A stretch of 64,000 nucleotides of DNA, taken from Azoarcus sp. DD4. Its GTDB lineage: Bacteria; Pseudomonadota; Gammaproteobacteria; Burkholderiales; Rhodocyclaceae. The notes under the pieces are model-generated. The model did not search any database, had not been told where the DNA came from, and was given only the letters and a program-made list of their open reading frames with translations. A program made the translations under genes and the position numbers. The stretch is taken from positions 2,108,001-2,172,000 of the forward strand of contig NZ_CP022958.1 of assembly GCF_006496635.1 (NCBI RefSeq), given 5' to 3'. Below, piece by piece: positions 44,882 through 52,796 of the stretch. Numbering within the stretch: position 1 is the first letter of the stretch; each line of letters begins with the position of its first letter.

Positions 44882-46927
44882 ATGACCACGCGTCTATCCG
44901 GGCACGCATCGCGAAAACGTATGGCTACCCTTACTCACGCGATCCACATCTTCCAACATGGCGGTCTGTCGCAGGCGGAGTTTCTTGCCCAGATCGATCA
45001 TGCGCTGGCCACGGATGGAACGAACTCGGCGGAGTTGCTGGACATCCTGAGCGAGGAGCAGACCAAGTTTCCGCTGCCTCCCGACGTGTATGCCGAGGTC
45101 CAGCGCAGGATCGAACACCGCGGCGAAGCGGAGCAGGGGCCGGTTAGCGAAGAGACGCGGATGCGCACCGAGCGGGTGGCGCAGGCGCAGGCTTCGGGGT
45201 TGCCGCTCAATATCGCTAGCGACGAGGGCGGGAGGGTCAAGGGCGTCGGCGATACGCTCAACGGCCGTTTCGAACTCAAGGAGTGCCTCGGCGTCGGCGG
45301 GATGGGAACGGTGTACAAGGCACTGGACCTGCGCAAGCTGGAGGCGTCCGACCGCAATCCGTATATCGCGATCAAGGTCTTGAATGTCCAGTTCCGCGGA
45401 CATCCGAAGTCGCTGATTGCCTTGCAGCGCGAAGCCAAGAAGGCGCAGACACTGGCTCACCCGAACATCGTCACGGTGTACGACTTCGATCGCGAGGGGT
45501 CCATGGTGTATCTGACCATGGAGTATCTCTCGGGGCGGCCGCTCAACCGGATACTGCGCGCGCCGGGCTTCAACGGCATGCCGTGGGCGGACGTCATTCA
45601 CATTGTCGATGGGATGGCCCGCGCGCTGGCTTACGCCCACCAGCGTGGATTCGTACATTGCGACTTCAAGCCGGCCAATGTCTTCCTCACCGATGCCGGC
45701 GAGGTCAAGGTAATCGATTTCGGCATCGCGCGGGTCTTCCAGCGTCCGGAGGTGGACACCGAGGCGACAGTCTTCGATCCGGGCAGCCTGGGGGCGCTGA
45801 CGCCGGCTTACGCCAGCCCGGAAATGCTCGAACACCGCGAGCCCGATCCGCGCGACGACATCTATGCGCTGGGCTGCATCACGTACGAACTCCTGACCGG
45901 GCACCATCCGTTCGATCAGGTCGCCGCGACCCAGGCGCGTAACGCCGGAATGAAGCCGCAGCCACCGAAGAACCTGTCCAGCCGCAAGTGGCGTGCGCTG
46001 AAGAATGCCTTGTCGTTCGAGCGTGAAACCCGCACGCCCTCGGTGGCGCGTTTCCTCGAGGAGTTGGGGGACGATCGGGGTGCCGCACCGTCGCGCGGCT
46101 TGATGATAGGCGCTGGCGTGGCGGCTGCGGCGCTGGTGCTTGGCGCTGCCGGCCTGTACCTCGGTGGCCGTAGCGAGGAGGGCTCCCCGGTCGCGGCGGC
46201 GCCGGTGCCGGATGCGGAAGCGCCGGCGCCGGTGACACAACCGCCGGATTCGGCCGTGTCAGCCGCAGTAGCATCGGTGCTGGCCGGGGTGCCGTGCTCG
46301 GCTCTGGTTGCGAGCGTGGAAAACGGGGCAGTGCGGGCCCAAGGCTACATTCCGGAGCGTTTCGGCCTCGCGCGCTTCAGGAATGAGCTTGCTACGGTCG
46401 CCGGGGTGAGGTCCGTCGCGGCCGACGTCGAAACGGTCGGCGACGACAAGTGCGGCGTTGTCGAAAAGTTCGCGCCTTACTGGAGCCGCAACCGTCAGGC
46501 AGCCGCAGCCGCGTCGATAGGCACCCGGGGCGGCAAGACGCAACTCAGCGAAGGCGAGTATCTCGTCGTCGACATCAGGACTCCGGGCTTCGACTCCTAC
46601 GTGAACGTGGATTACTACGTGCACGACGGCAGCGTGGTCCATCTCGTGCCCAGTCCGCGGGCGAGGGAAGACCAGGCTCCGCCCAACTACGCCGCGACGA
46701 TAGGCAGCTTGGGCAACTGGGTGATCTCGAAGCCTTTCGGCACCGAGCTGATCGTGCTCGTGGTGACCCCGGAGCGGCTGTTCAGTGGTCTTCGTCGCGA
46801 GTCCGAGCCACAGCGCGACTATCTGCGGGCAATGGAAACACGACTGGCCCAGGTGGCGGAGAAGCACGGCGCCGACCGGGTGGCGGTCGATTTCGTCCAG
46901 ATCACCACCGCTGCCCGCAGCCAGTGA
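44882..46927 (+). CDS. Membrane Ser/Thr protein kinase with C-terminal DUF4384-like domain
   Basis: 681 residues. A helical N-terminal region (1-125) precedes a Hanks-type kinase domain (about 128-395): glycine loop CLGVGGMGTVYKA, Lys in YIAIKVLN, catalytic loop FVHCDFKPANVFL, DFGIARVF, and SPEMLEHREPDPRDDIYALG. The catalytic loop reads HCD instead of HRD, but the Asp and Asn needed for catalysis are present. One membrane helix (about 407-430) separates it from a periplasmic part with a BON-like segment and a DUF4384-like domain (LSEGEYLVVDIRTPGFDSYV). ATG 44882 is used; ATG 44921 is possible. Partners are the island's FHA proteins and PP2C (inferred). Confidence 0.88.
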   Translation: MTTRLSGHASRKRMATLTHAIHIFQHGGLSQAEFLAQIDHALATDGTNSAELLDILSEEQTKFPLPPDVYAEVQRRIEHRGEAEQGPVSEETRMRTERVAQAQASGLPLNIASDEGGRVKGVGDTLNGRFELKECLGVGGMGTVYKALDLRKLEASDRNPYIAIKVLNVQFRGHPKSLIALQREAKKAQTLAHPNIVTVYDFDREGSMVYLTMEYLSGRPLNRILRAPGFNGMPWADVIHIVDGMARALAYAHQRGFVHCDFKPANVFLTDAGEVKVIDFGIARVFQRPEVDTEATVFDPGSLGALTPAYASPEMLEHREPDPRDDIYALGCITYELLTGHHPFDQVAATQARNAGMKPQPPKNLSSRKWRALKNALSFERETRTPSVARFLEELGDDRGAAPSRGLMIGAGVAAAALVLGAAGLYLGGRSEEGSPVAAAPVPDAEAPAPVTQPPDSAVSAAVASVLAGVPCSALVASVENGAVRAQGYIPERFGLARFRNELATVAGVRSVAADVETVGDDKCGVVEKFAPYWSRNRQAAAAASIGTRGGKTQLSEGEYLVVDIRTPGFDSYVNVDYYVHDGSVVHLVPSPRAREDQAPPNYAATIGSLGNWVISKPFGTELIVLVVTPERLFSGLRRESEPQRDYLRAMETRLAQVAEKHGADRVAVDFVQITTAARSQ

Positions 46928-46967
46928 GCGCCGCGGGTATGTGGTTCATCGGGCGGAGATGGCCGCG

Positions 46968-48080
46968 CTAGGGCACATCCCTCGCCACGCGAAAGCCGTT
47001 CTGCGAATAGCGTACGCTCGCATCGTATTTGAACCGCGTCGATGACGGCATGTAGTCCGCGCCGTCCCGCCATGAACCTCCACGTATCACGCGGACGCGG
47101 CAGTTCGGCTCGTCCCACGTGCGGGCGTCCGATGGCGCGCCGGTATACGTGGTGTGCCAGCAGTCGCCGACCCATTCCCACACGCCGCCATTGACGTCGT
47201 GCAGACCGAAGGGGTTGGGGGCGAAGGAGCCGACCGGCGCAGGCTCCTCCTGCCGCCACGGATCCCCGCAGCCCTTGCAGGCCGCCTTGCCTGGCTGCAT
47301 CGAGTCACCCCACCAGTAGCGGGTCGAGGTGCCGCCGCGGGCTGCGTATTCCCATTCGGCCTCGGTCGGCAGGCGATAAGCCTTGCCCGTCGTGCTGCTC
47401 AGCCAACGCAGGTAACGCTGGGCGTCGTCCCAGCTGAGGTCGCGCGCCGGCGTGGTCTTGTTGGCATTGGCCATCGTATCCACGCGCGGGCAGGCGCCCG
47501 CGTCGGCGCATATCGTCCACTGCTCCACCGTCACTTCGTACTTACCGATCGCGAACGGTGCCGCGACTGTTACCTCGCGCGCCGGCCGCTCCGAACGGTC
47601 GCCGGTGTTGGTGCCCATCGTGAAGCGTCCGCCGGGCAGGCTGACCAGCACCGGACAGGCAGGACAGTCCTTCAGCTCGCCCAGTGCGGCGACCGCGGCG
47701 GCTGGCCGGGGAGCCGTCTCGACCGGCGGTTGGACGGCACGTTCCTGGGGAGGTTTGGGCACGGGCGTGGGTGGTATGGTGCGCACCGATTCCGGCGGCT
47801 TGCGTGGTGCCGTTGTGCGCGCGCCGTCGGACGGCGGGTCGCCCTTGGGCGGAGCTGATACGCGGAGCCGTTCGATACGGGAGCGCGCCAGTGCCGAGAA
47901 ACGCCCCTTCGGATAGGCTTCGAGATAGGCCTCGTAGTCGGCAGCGTGGCTGCTGTCCTTGATGGAATCCCAGAACAGCAATTCGTATTGTTCGGCGCTG
48001 TCCTTGGGCAGGACGCCTGCCATGGCGCCGTTGCAGGTCGCCACCCCGAGCACGCAAGCGATCATGAGTTTTTGCCACAC
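46968..48080 (-). CDS. Exported formylglycine-generating-enzyme-like (SUMF1) protein
   Basis: 370 residues with a signal peptide (MIACVLGVATCNGAMAG), a helical repeat segment (YEAYLEAYPKGRFSALA), a Pro-rich linker (about 75-125), then a sulfatase-modifying-factor domain (about 145-368): GGRFTMGTNTGDRSERPARE, YRLPTEAEWEYAARGG, GLHDVNGGVWEWVGD and the C-terminal NGFRVARD. Cys residues typical of an active FGE (CxxxxC near the C-terminus) are not evident, so it may be a non-catalytic family member. GTG 48080 is chosen for the GGAGGG 8 bases upstream. It converges with the kinase gene 40 bp away; kinase-SUMF1 pairing recurs in bacteria. Confidence 0.87.
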   Translation of the reverse strand: MWQKLMIACVLGVATCNGAMAGVLPKDSAEQYELLFWDSIKDSSHAADYEAYLEAYPKGRFSALARSRIERLRVSAPPKGDPPSDGARTTAPRKPPESVRTIPPTPVPKPPQERAVQPPVETAPRPAAAVAALGELKDCPACPVLVSLPGGRFTMGTNTGDRSERPAREVTVAAPFAIGKYEVTVEQWTICADAGACPRVDTMANANKTTPARDLSWDDAQRYLRWLSSTTGKAYRLPTEAEWEYAARGGTSTRYWWGDSMQPGKAACKGCGDPWRQEEPAPVGSFAPNPFGLHDVNGGVWEWVGDCWHTTYTGAPSDARTWDEPNCRVRVIRGGSWRDGADYMPSSTRFKYDASVRYSQNGFRVARDVP

Positions 48081-48487
48081 AGCCGACCCTCCCCCTCAGA
48101 TCCGCAGTGAAGACCCGGCGCAGTCTCCTCCGCCGGAATCCGGATGACGGCCGCGTGCCTGTCCGGTGCCCTCGGCATCATGGCGGCAGGCATTTCCGAC
48201 GGCCCTGCCCAGGGCGCCTGTCGAGCGCCGCGGACCGTCCCCGGCCGCCGTTATTGGCCCGTAACGCCAGGGCTTCAGCGCTGCGGGATCGCCCGGATTA
48301 TTGCTTTCATTATATGTATCTTTCGCCGAACTTCCGTTCTAGACTCAATTCAGATCTGAACGGACCCCAGCGCACGCAAATGGCATAGTGGTAAGGCTCT
48401 CGACGAGCCGACCTGCGCCGACCGGCGAAATGGCTGTAGCGCGTGCCCGGGAGAATTCGAGCAAACGGTCGCGCGGAGGTGCGTGGC
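48081..48487. other. Intergenic region upstream of the export operon
   Basis: 407 bp between the divergent SUMF1-like gene and the nine-gene export operon; no gene seen. It contains an AT-rich patch (48300-48320) likely to hold a promoter and a perfect 12-bp palindrome TTCAGATCTGAA at 48349-48360. No GG-N10-GC sigma-54 element was found on the plus strand, so the export operon is probably not controlled the same way as the precursors. Confidence 0.45.
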
Positions 48488-48910
48488 ATGCCAAGTCGGA
48501 TGATGCTTGCCGCCTTGCTGGCGGTAATGGGTGTCGCTTCCGCATTTGCCGAGCGGACACCCGCCCCCAAGGACGCCGAGGTCTACATCATCTGGCCGTA
48601 CGACGGCACGGTGATCAGCGGCGGGAAATTCTGGCTGCGCATGGGTGTGCGCAACATGGGCGTCGCCCCCAAGGGGACCAAGCACCCCAATGCCGGTCAT
48701 CACCATCTGTTGATCGATACCGAATTGCCCGCGATGGATCAGGAGATCCCCTCGGACAGGAACCACATCCATTTCGGCGCCGGCGAAACGGAGGCCCGGA
48801 TAGAGCTCCCTCCGGGCAGGCACACGCTGCAGCTGTTGATGGGCGATCACAACCACGTGCCTCACGATCCGCCGGTGCAATCGAACAAGATCACCGTGGT
48901 CGTACCGTGA
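48488..48910 (+). CDS. Exported DUF4399 protein, His-rich (paralogue 1)
   Basis: 140 residues with a Sec signal (MLAALLAVMGVASAFA) and a DUF4399 domain. Conserved His-rich blocks are seen: NAGHHHLLIDTELP, SDRNHIHFGAGETEA and LLMGDHNHVPHDPP, suggesting metal binding in the periplasm (inference). ATG 48488 has GGAGGT at 7 bases. It is about 60-65 percent alike to the next gene by eye; the pair begins the export operon. Confidence 0.87.
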   Translation: MPSRMMLAALLAVMGVASAFAERTPAPKDAEVYIIWPYDGTVISGGKFWLRMGVRNMGVAPKGTKHPNAGHHHLLIDTELPAMDQEIPSDRNHIHFGAGETEARIELPPGRHTLQLLMGDHNHVPHDPPVQSNKITVVVP

Positions 48911-48986
48911 GCAAGGCCGCGGCCGAGCCAGGCAGGCCGGTTCGAACTGCGGCTGTGTAGCAGGCAGGAAGAAGGGGGATGCATTC

Positions 48987-49412
48987 ATGTACAAGGTGAC
49001 CGCTGCTGCAGTCGTCGCAGCCATACTCCTCGTCGCCCCGGCATTTGCCCAGGATACGCCCGCGCCCGCGGGGGCCTATCTGTACATCGGCTGGCCTAAC
49101 GACGGGCAGGTGCTGCCGGCCGGGCGCCCGTTCAAGGTATGGTTCGGCCTGCGCAACATGGGGGTCGCGCCGAAGGATGTCGACTTCCCCAATACCGGCC
49201 ATCACCATCTGCTGATCGATACCGACCTGCCGCCGGCCGGGCAGGAAATTCCATCCGACCGCAACCACCTGCATTTCGGTGCCGGTGAAACGGAAACCAT
49301 GCTGGAGCTGCCGCCGGGCAAGCACACCTTGCAGCTGCTGATGGGCGACCACAAGCATATTTCCCACAAGCCGCCGGTCCACTCGAAGAAGATCACGATC
49401 ACCGTGAAGTGA
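48987..49412 (+). CDS. Exported DUF4399 protein, His-rich (paralogue 2)
   Basis: 141 residues with signal peptide (AAAVVAAILLVAPAFAQ) and the same DUF4399 layout as its upstream paralogue: NTGHHHLLIDTDLP, SDRNHLHFGAGETET, LLMGDHKHISHKPP, ending in an Ig-like strand KKITITVK. The gene pair is a tandem duplication old enough for the linkers to diverge. Role in secretion unknown; the His clusters point to metal or polymer binding at the cell surface or in the periplasm. Confidence 0.87.
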   Translation: MYKVTAAAVVAAILLVAPAFAQDTPAPAGAYLYIGWPNDGQVLPAGRPFKVWFGLRNMGVAPKDVDFPNTGHHHLLIDTDLPPAGQEIPSDRNHLHFGAGETETMLELPPGKHTLQLLMGDHKHISHKPPVHSKKITITVK

Positions 49413-49467
49413 TCGCCGCGGGTGGGGCTGTGTTGCGCGTCCGACGGGCCGGCACGAGGGTGGCGAG

Positions 49468-51399
49468 ATGCACGATACGACCATTGCCGAGACCGAAGGG
49501 GGGGTGACGGCCTACCTGGAGGTGACCGGATCGGCGAGCATCGAACCGGCCATGTTCCCGCTGCGTGACGAGGTGGTCATTGGCCGCGATCCGCAGGACT
49601 CGCTGGGTTCGGACCGCTTCCTGTGCATACCCGAGCAGACCATCAGCCGCCGTCACGCCCGCATCCGCCGTAGCGGGGGCGGCTTCTTCGTCGAGGATCT
49701 GCACTCCTTCAATGGCACCTTCGTACTCGGCAAGCGTCTGCAACCGGGCGTGTGGTATCCGTTGTGCGATGGCGACGAGTTCGAACTGTCCTCGATGCGG
49801 CTCGTCTTTCATTCGCTGGTGCTGCCGGCACGGGACAACCTGCCGAGCATCATCACGCGGGCGGTGGATGCCACCGAGCTGACCTTCCAGTGCGCGTCCG
49901 CCGATGGCGACATGCCGCTGACCGTCCGCAAGCTCCACGCCATGGCCCAGGTGAGCATCGCCCTCGGCGCGGTGAAGGATCGCGCGACGCTGGTCGAGAA
50001 GATCATGAATTTCATCTTCGAGCTCTTTCCGCTCGCCGAGCGCGCCTTCATCCTGCTCAAGCAGGGCGAGGAGGGCGTGCCGACGCCGGTCGCGGCGCGC
50101 CGCCGGGACGGCCGGGCAGAGCTTCCGGAGCAGGTGAAGGTATCGCGCACCATCATCGACGAGGTGATGAATCGCAGACAGTCCATCCTGTCGGTGGATA
50201 CGCTCGCCGACCGCCACTTCGGCAGCCAGGAATCCATCGTCGCGCAAGCCATACGCAGCGTGATGTGCGTGCCCCTGCTGGTAGAGGACGAGGTTCTCGG
50301 TCTGATCCAGGTCGACACTTCGTCCGACCCCCAGGCCTTCAAGGCCCAGGATCTGGAGATCCTGACCGGCGTGTGTGCCGAGACGGCCGTCGCCCTGAAG
50401 AACTTCCAGCTCTATTCCGCGATCGAGCGCCTGCTTGAGGGCTTCGTCAGTGCCTCGGTGCAGGCCATCGAGGAGCGCGACCCGGTGACCGCCGGGCATT
50501 CCTTCCGGGTTGCGAGCTATGCCGAACACCTGGCGCGCGCGGTGGATCGCACCGACAGCGCTGCACTGCGCGACGTCCGCTTTTCGGCCGATCAGCTGCG
50601 CGAGATCCGCTACGCGGCGCTGCTGCACGACTTCGGTAAAGTCGGCGTGCGCGAGCATGTGCTGCGCAAGGAAAAGAAGCTCCATCACGCCGAGATGTGC
50701 CTGCTCGAACAGCGCTTTCGCTACGCCCGCGCCTGCATGGAAGGCGAGGCCTATCGGCGGCTGGCCGACCGCCACTGTCGGGAAGGGCTGGCCGGCGAGG
50801 CCTTCCGCGACGAGAAGGCGCGGATCGACGACACGCTGCAGCGGGAATTCCAGCGTCTGAACGGCTTTCTCGAAACGATACGGAAAGCCAACGAACCGGC
50901 CATCTCGCATACCGATGCGCCGCCGGAACTGCGAGAGGTGTTCGACTACCGCTACCGGCAGGCGGAGGATACGGTGGTGCCGCTCATCGACCAGTTCGAG
51001 CTGTCGGCGCTGAGCGTGAGCAAGGGCTGCCTGACCGAGGACGAGCGGCGGCAGATCGAGTCCCATGTGGCCGACTCCTACTCCTTCCTCATTCTCATCC
51101 CGTGGACGCGCGATCTCGCCGGCGTGCCGGCCATCGCCCACGGCCATCACGAAAAACTGGACGGCTCCGGCTATCCGATGGGCCTGCGTGGCGAGCAGAT
51201 CAGCTTACAGACCCGGATCCTGACGATCTGCGACATCTTCGATGCCCTGACCGCGGGAGACCGGCCATACAAGAAGGCGATGCCGGTGGAGCAGGCACTG
51301 GCATTGCTGGGCGCCGAATGCCGGGAGGGGCGTCTGGATTCCCGGCTGTTCGACGTCTTCATCGACTCCAAAGCATGGACTGCGTCATGGACACCGTGA
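49468..51399 (+). CDS. FHA-GAF-HD-GYP signalling protein
   Basis: 643-residue cytoplasmic protein. An FHA domain (about 30-105; EQTISRRHARIRR, HSFNGTFVLG) for phosphothreonine binding, a GAF domain (about 155-315), and an HD-GYP domain with AGHSFRVASYAEH, LLHDFGKVGVREH (near 386) and GHHEKLDGSGYPMGLRGEQ (near 560), the signature of c-di-GMP phosphodiesterases. About 120 extra residues split the HD-GYP core between KEKKL and the next conserved His helix (IESHVADSYSFL). Links the kinase pathway to c-di-GMP, if active. Overlaps the next gene by 13 bases. Confidence 0.9.
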   Translation: MHDTTIAETEGGVTAYLEVTGSASIEPAMFPLRDEVVIGRDPQDSLGSDRFLCIPEQTISRRHARIRRSGGGFFVEDLHSFNGTFVLGKRLQPGVWYPLCDGDEFELSSMRLVFHSLVLPARDNLPSIITRAVDATELTFQCASADGDMPLTVRKLHAMAQVSIALGAVKDRATLVEKIMNFIFELFPLAERAFILLKQGEEGVPTPVAARRRDGRAELPEQVKVSRTIIDEVMNRRQSILSVDTLADRHFGSQESIVAQAIRSVMCVPLLVEDEVLGLIQVDTSSDPQAFKAQDLEILTGVCAETAVALKNFQLYSAIERLLEGFVSASVQAIEERDPVTAGHSFRVASYAEHLARAVDRTDSAALRDVRFSADQLREIRYAALLHDFGKVGVREHVLRKEKKLHHAEMCLLEQRFRYARACMEGEAYRRLADRHCREGLAGEAFRDEKARIDDTLQREFQRLNGFLETIRKANEPAISHTDAPPELREVFDYRYRQAEDTVVPLIDQFELSALSVSKGCLTEDERRQIESHVADSYSFLILIPWTRDLAGVPAIAHGHHEKLDGSGYPMGLRGEQISLQTRILTICDIFDALTAGDRPYKKAMPVEQALALLGAECREGRLDSRLFDVFIDSKAWTASWTP

Positions 51400-52796
51400 A
51401 TGCCGGTCGTCTCGCCGCCACGCTGTGTGCGGCGCTCGCACTGAACGGGTGTGCGGGCCTGGTGGATGTTCCCGAGTACCGCGGCACCGATACCCCGGCG
51501 AAGGCATCGTGGTCGAGGCCGCCCGCGTCGGTATCGCCTGCCGCCACGATCACGCCCGATTGGTGGCGGGAATTCGGCGATCCCTACCTCGATGGTCTGG
51601 TGAACGATGCCATCGGCGGCAGCTTCGACCTCAAGGTGCTCGCGGCGCGCATCCAGGTGGCCAGTGCCGGCATCGGCGAGGTGCGCGCGGGGGCGCTGCC
51701 CATCCTCGACGTGGGCGCCGGCGCGAGCTTCGAGAAGAGCACCGGGCAGCCGTTCGCCAGGCAGTTCAACCTGGCGACCCAGGCCAACTGGGAACTCGAC
51801 ATCTGGGGCAAGGTGGAAAAGGGCGTGCAGGCCCAGACGGCCGAGTTCAACGCTACCGAGGCGGACTGGCGGGCTGGCTATCTGACCCTGGTTTCGAACG
51901 TATCGACGACCTATTTCCAGATCCTCCAGTTCGACGAGCAGATCGACCAGCAGCAGCGCACCCTGGACAAGAACGGGCAGATACTCGCCGTCTACGGCGC
52001 GATGTACGCCAACGGCCTGGTGCCGCGCACGCACGTGCTGCGCCAGCAGGCCGAAATCAACCGCCTGCGCCAGGATCTGCTGGAGCTGCAGCGTTTGCGC
52101 GACCTGGCCGGCAACGCCTTGGCTACCCTCATGGGCCGGCCGGCCGGCGAGTTCCGGGTGCCGCCGGGAAAGCTGCAGCAACGGGTGCGACTGCCGGTGG
52201 TGCCGGCCGGGCTGCCCGCGCAACTGCTCGAACGCAGGCCGGACATCGTCGCCGCCGAGTACCGCGTGCTGTCCGCCTACAACTTGGTCGGCCAGGCCAG
52301 GCTGGCGCAGCTGCCGTCCATCAGCCTGACGGCACGCGGCGGCACATCGAGCTTTGCACTCAGCGATCTGCTGAAGTCCTTCACCGTCGGCTTCCTGCCC
52401 AGCATCAACCTGCCCATCTTCGATCCCGGTGTGAAGGCGCGCATCAAGACGAGCGAGGCCCAGACCCAGGTGGTCGAGGCGGAGTACCGGCGAACGGTGA
52501 TCGCCGCCTTCGAGGAGGTGGAGAACGCACTGGTCAATCTCGACGCCCACAAGAAGCAGCGCGTCGAGCTGGAAGAGCAGATCTCGCACCTGAACGTGGT
52601 GGCGGCGCAGACCGAGGCCCAGCTCAAGGAGGGGCTGGTCAGCCAGCTCGAGGTGTTCGAGACCGAGCGCTCGCTGCTGGCGGCGCAGCTGGCGCTGCTG
52701 GCCAACCACCAACAGATCCTCGCCGACACCGTGACGCTGTACAAGGCGCTGGGTGGAGGCTGGCCGATCGTAGACGTTAACAATGCGGGCAAGTGA
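51387..52796 (+). CDS. TolC/NodT-type outer-membrane efflux lipoprotein
   Basis: 469-residue outer-membrane channel of the OprM/NodT group. A lipoprotein signal ends in LALNGC (Cys about residue 22), followed by two OEP repeats: DWWREFGDPYLDGLVNDAI, NWELDIWGKVEKGVQAQTAE, and QLLERRPDIVAAEYRV, INLPIFDPGVKARI. These proteins usually serve RND pumps; here it is cotranscribed with HlyD and the C39 exporter, so it most likely forms the outer-membrane exit of a type I system. ATG 51387 overlaps the previous stop; ATG 51375 is possible. Confidence 0.92.
   Translation: MDTVNAGRLAATLCAALALNGCAGLVDVPEYRGTDTPAKASWSRPPASVSPAATITPDWWREFGDPYLDGLVNDAIGGSFDLKVLAARIQVASAGIGEVRAGALPILDVGAGASFEKSTGQPFARQFNLATQANWELDIWGKVEKGVQAQTAEFNATEADWRAGYLTLVSNVSTTYFQILQFDEQIDQQQRTLDKNGQILAVYGAMYANGLVPRTHVLRQQAEINRLRQDLLELQRLRDLAGNALATLMGRPAGEFRVPPGKLQQRVRLPVVPAGLPAQLLERRPDIVAAEYRVLSAYNLVGQARLAQLPSISLTARGGTSSFALSDLLKSFTVGFLPSINLPIFDPGVKARIKTSEAQTQVVEAEYRRTVIAAFEEVENALVNLDAHKKQRVELEEQISHLNVVAAQTEAQLKEGLVSQLEVFETERSLLAAQLALLANHQQILADTVTLYKALGGGWPIVDVNNAGK

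Noticed and set aside
48377..48412. tRNA-like stretch (ATAGTGGTAAGGC with a following stem)
   Set aside because: Resembles a D-arm only; no anticodon arm, T-loop or acceptor stem can be formed.
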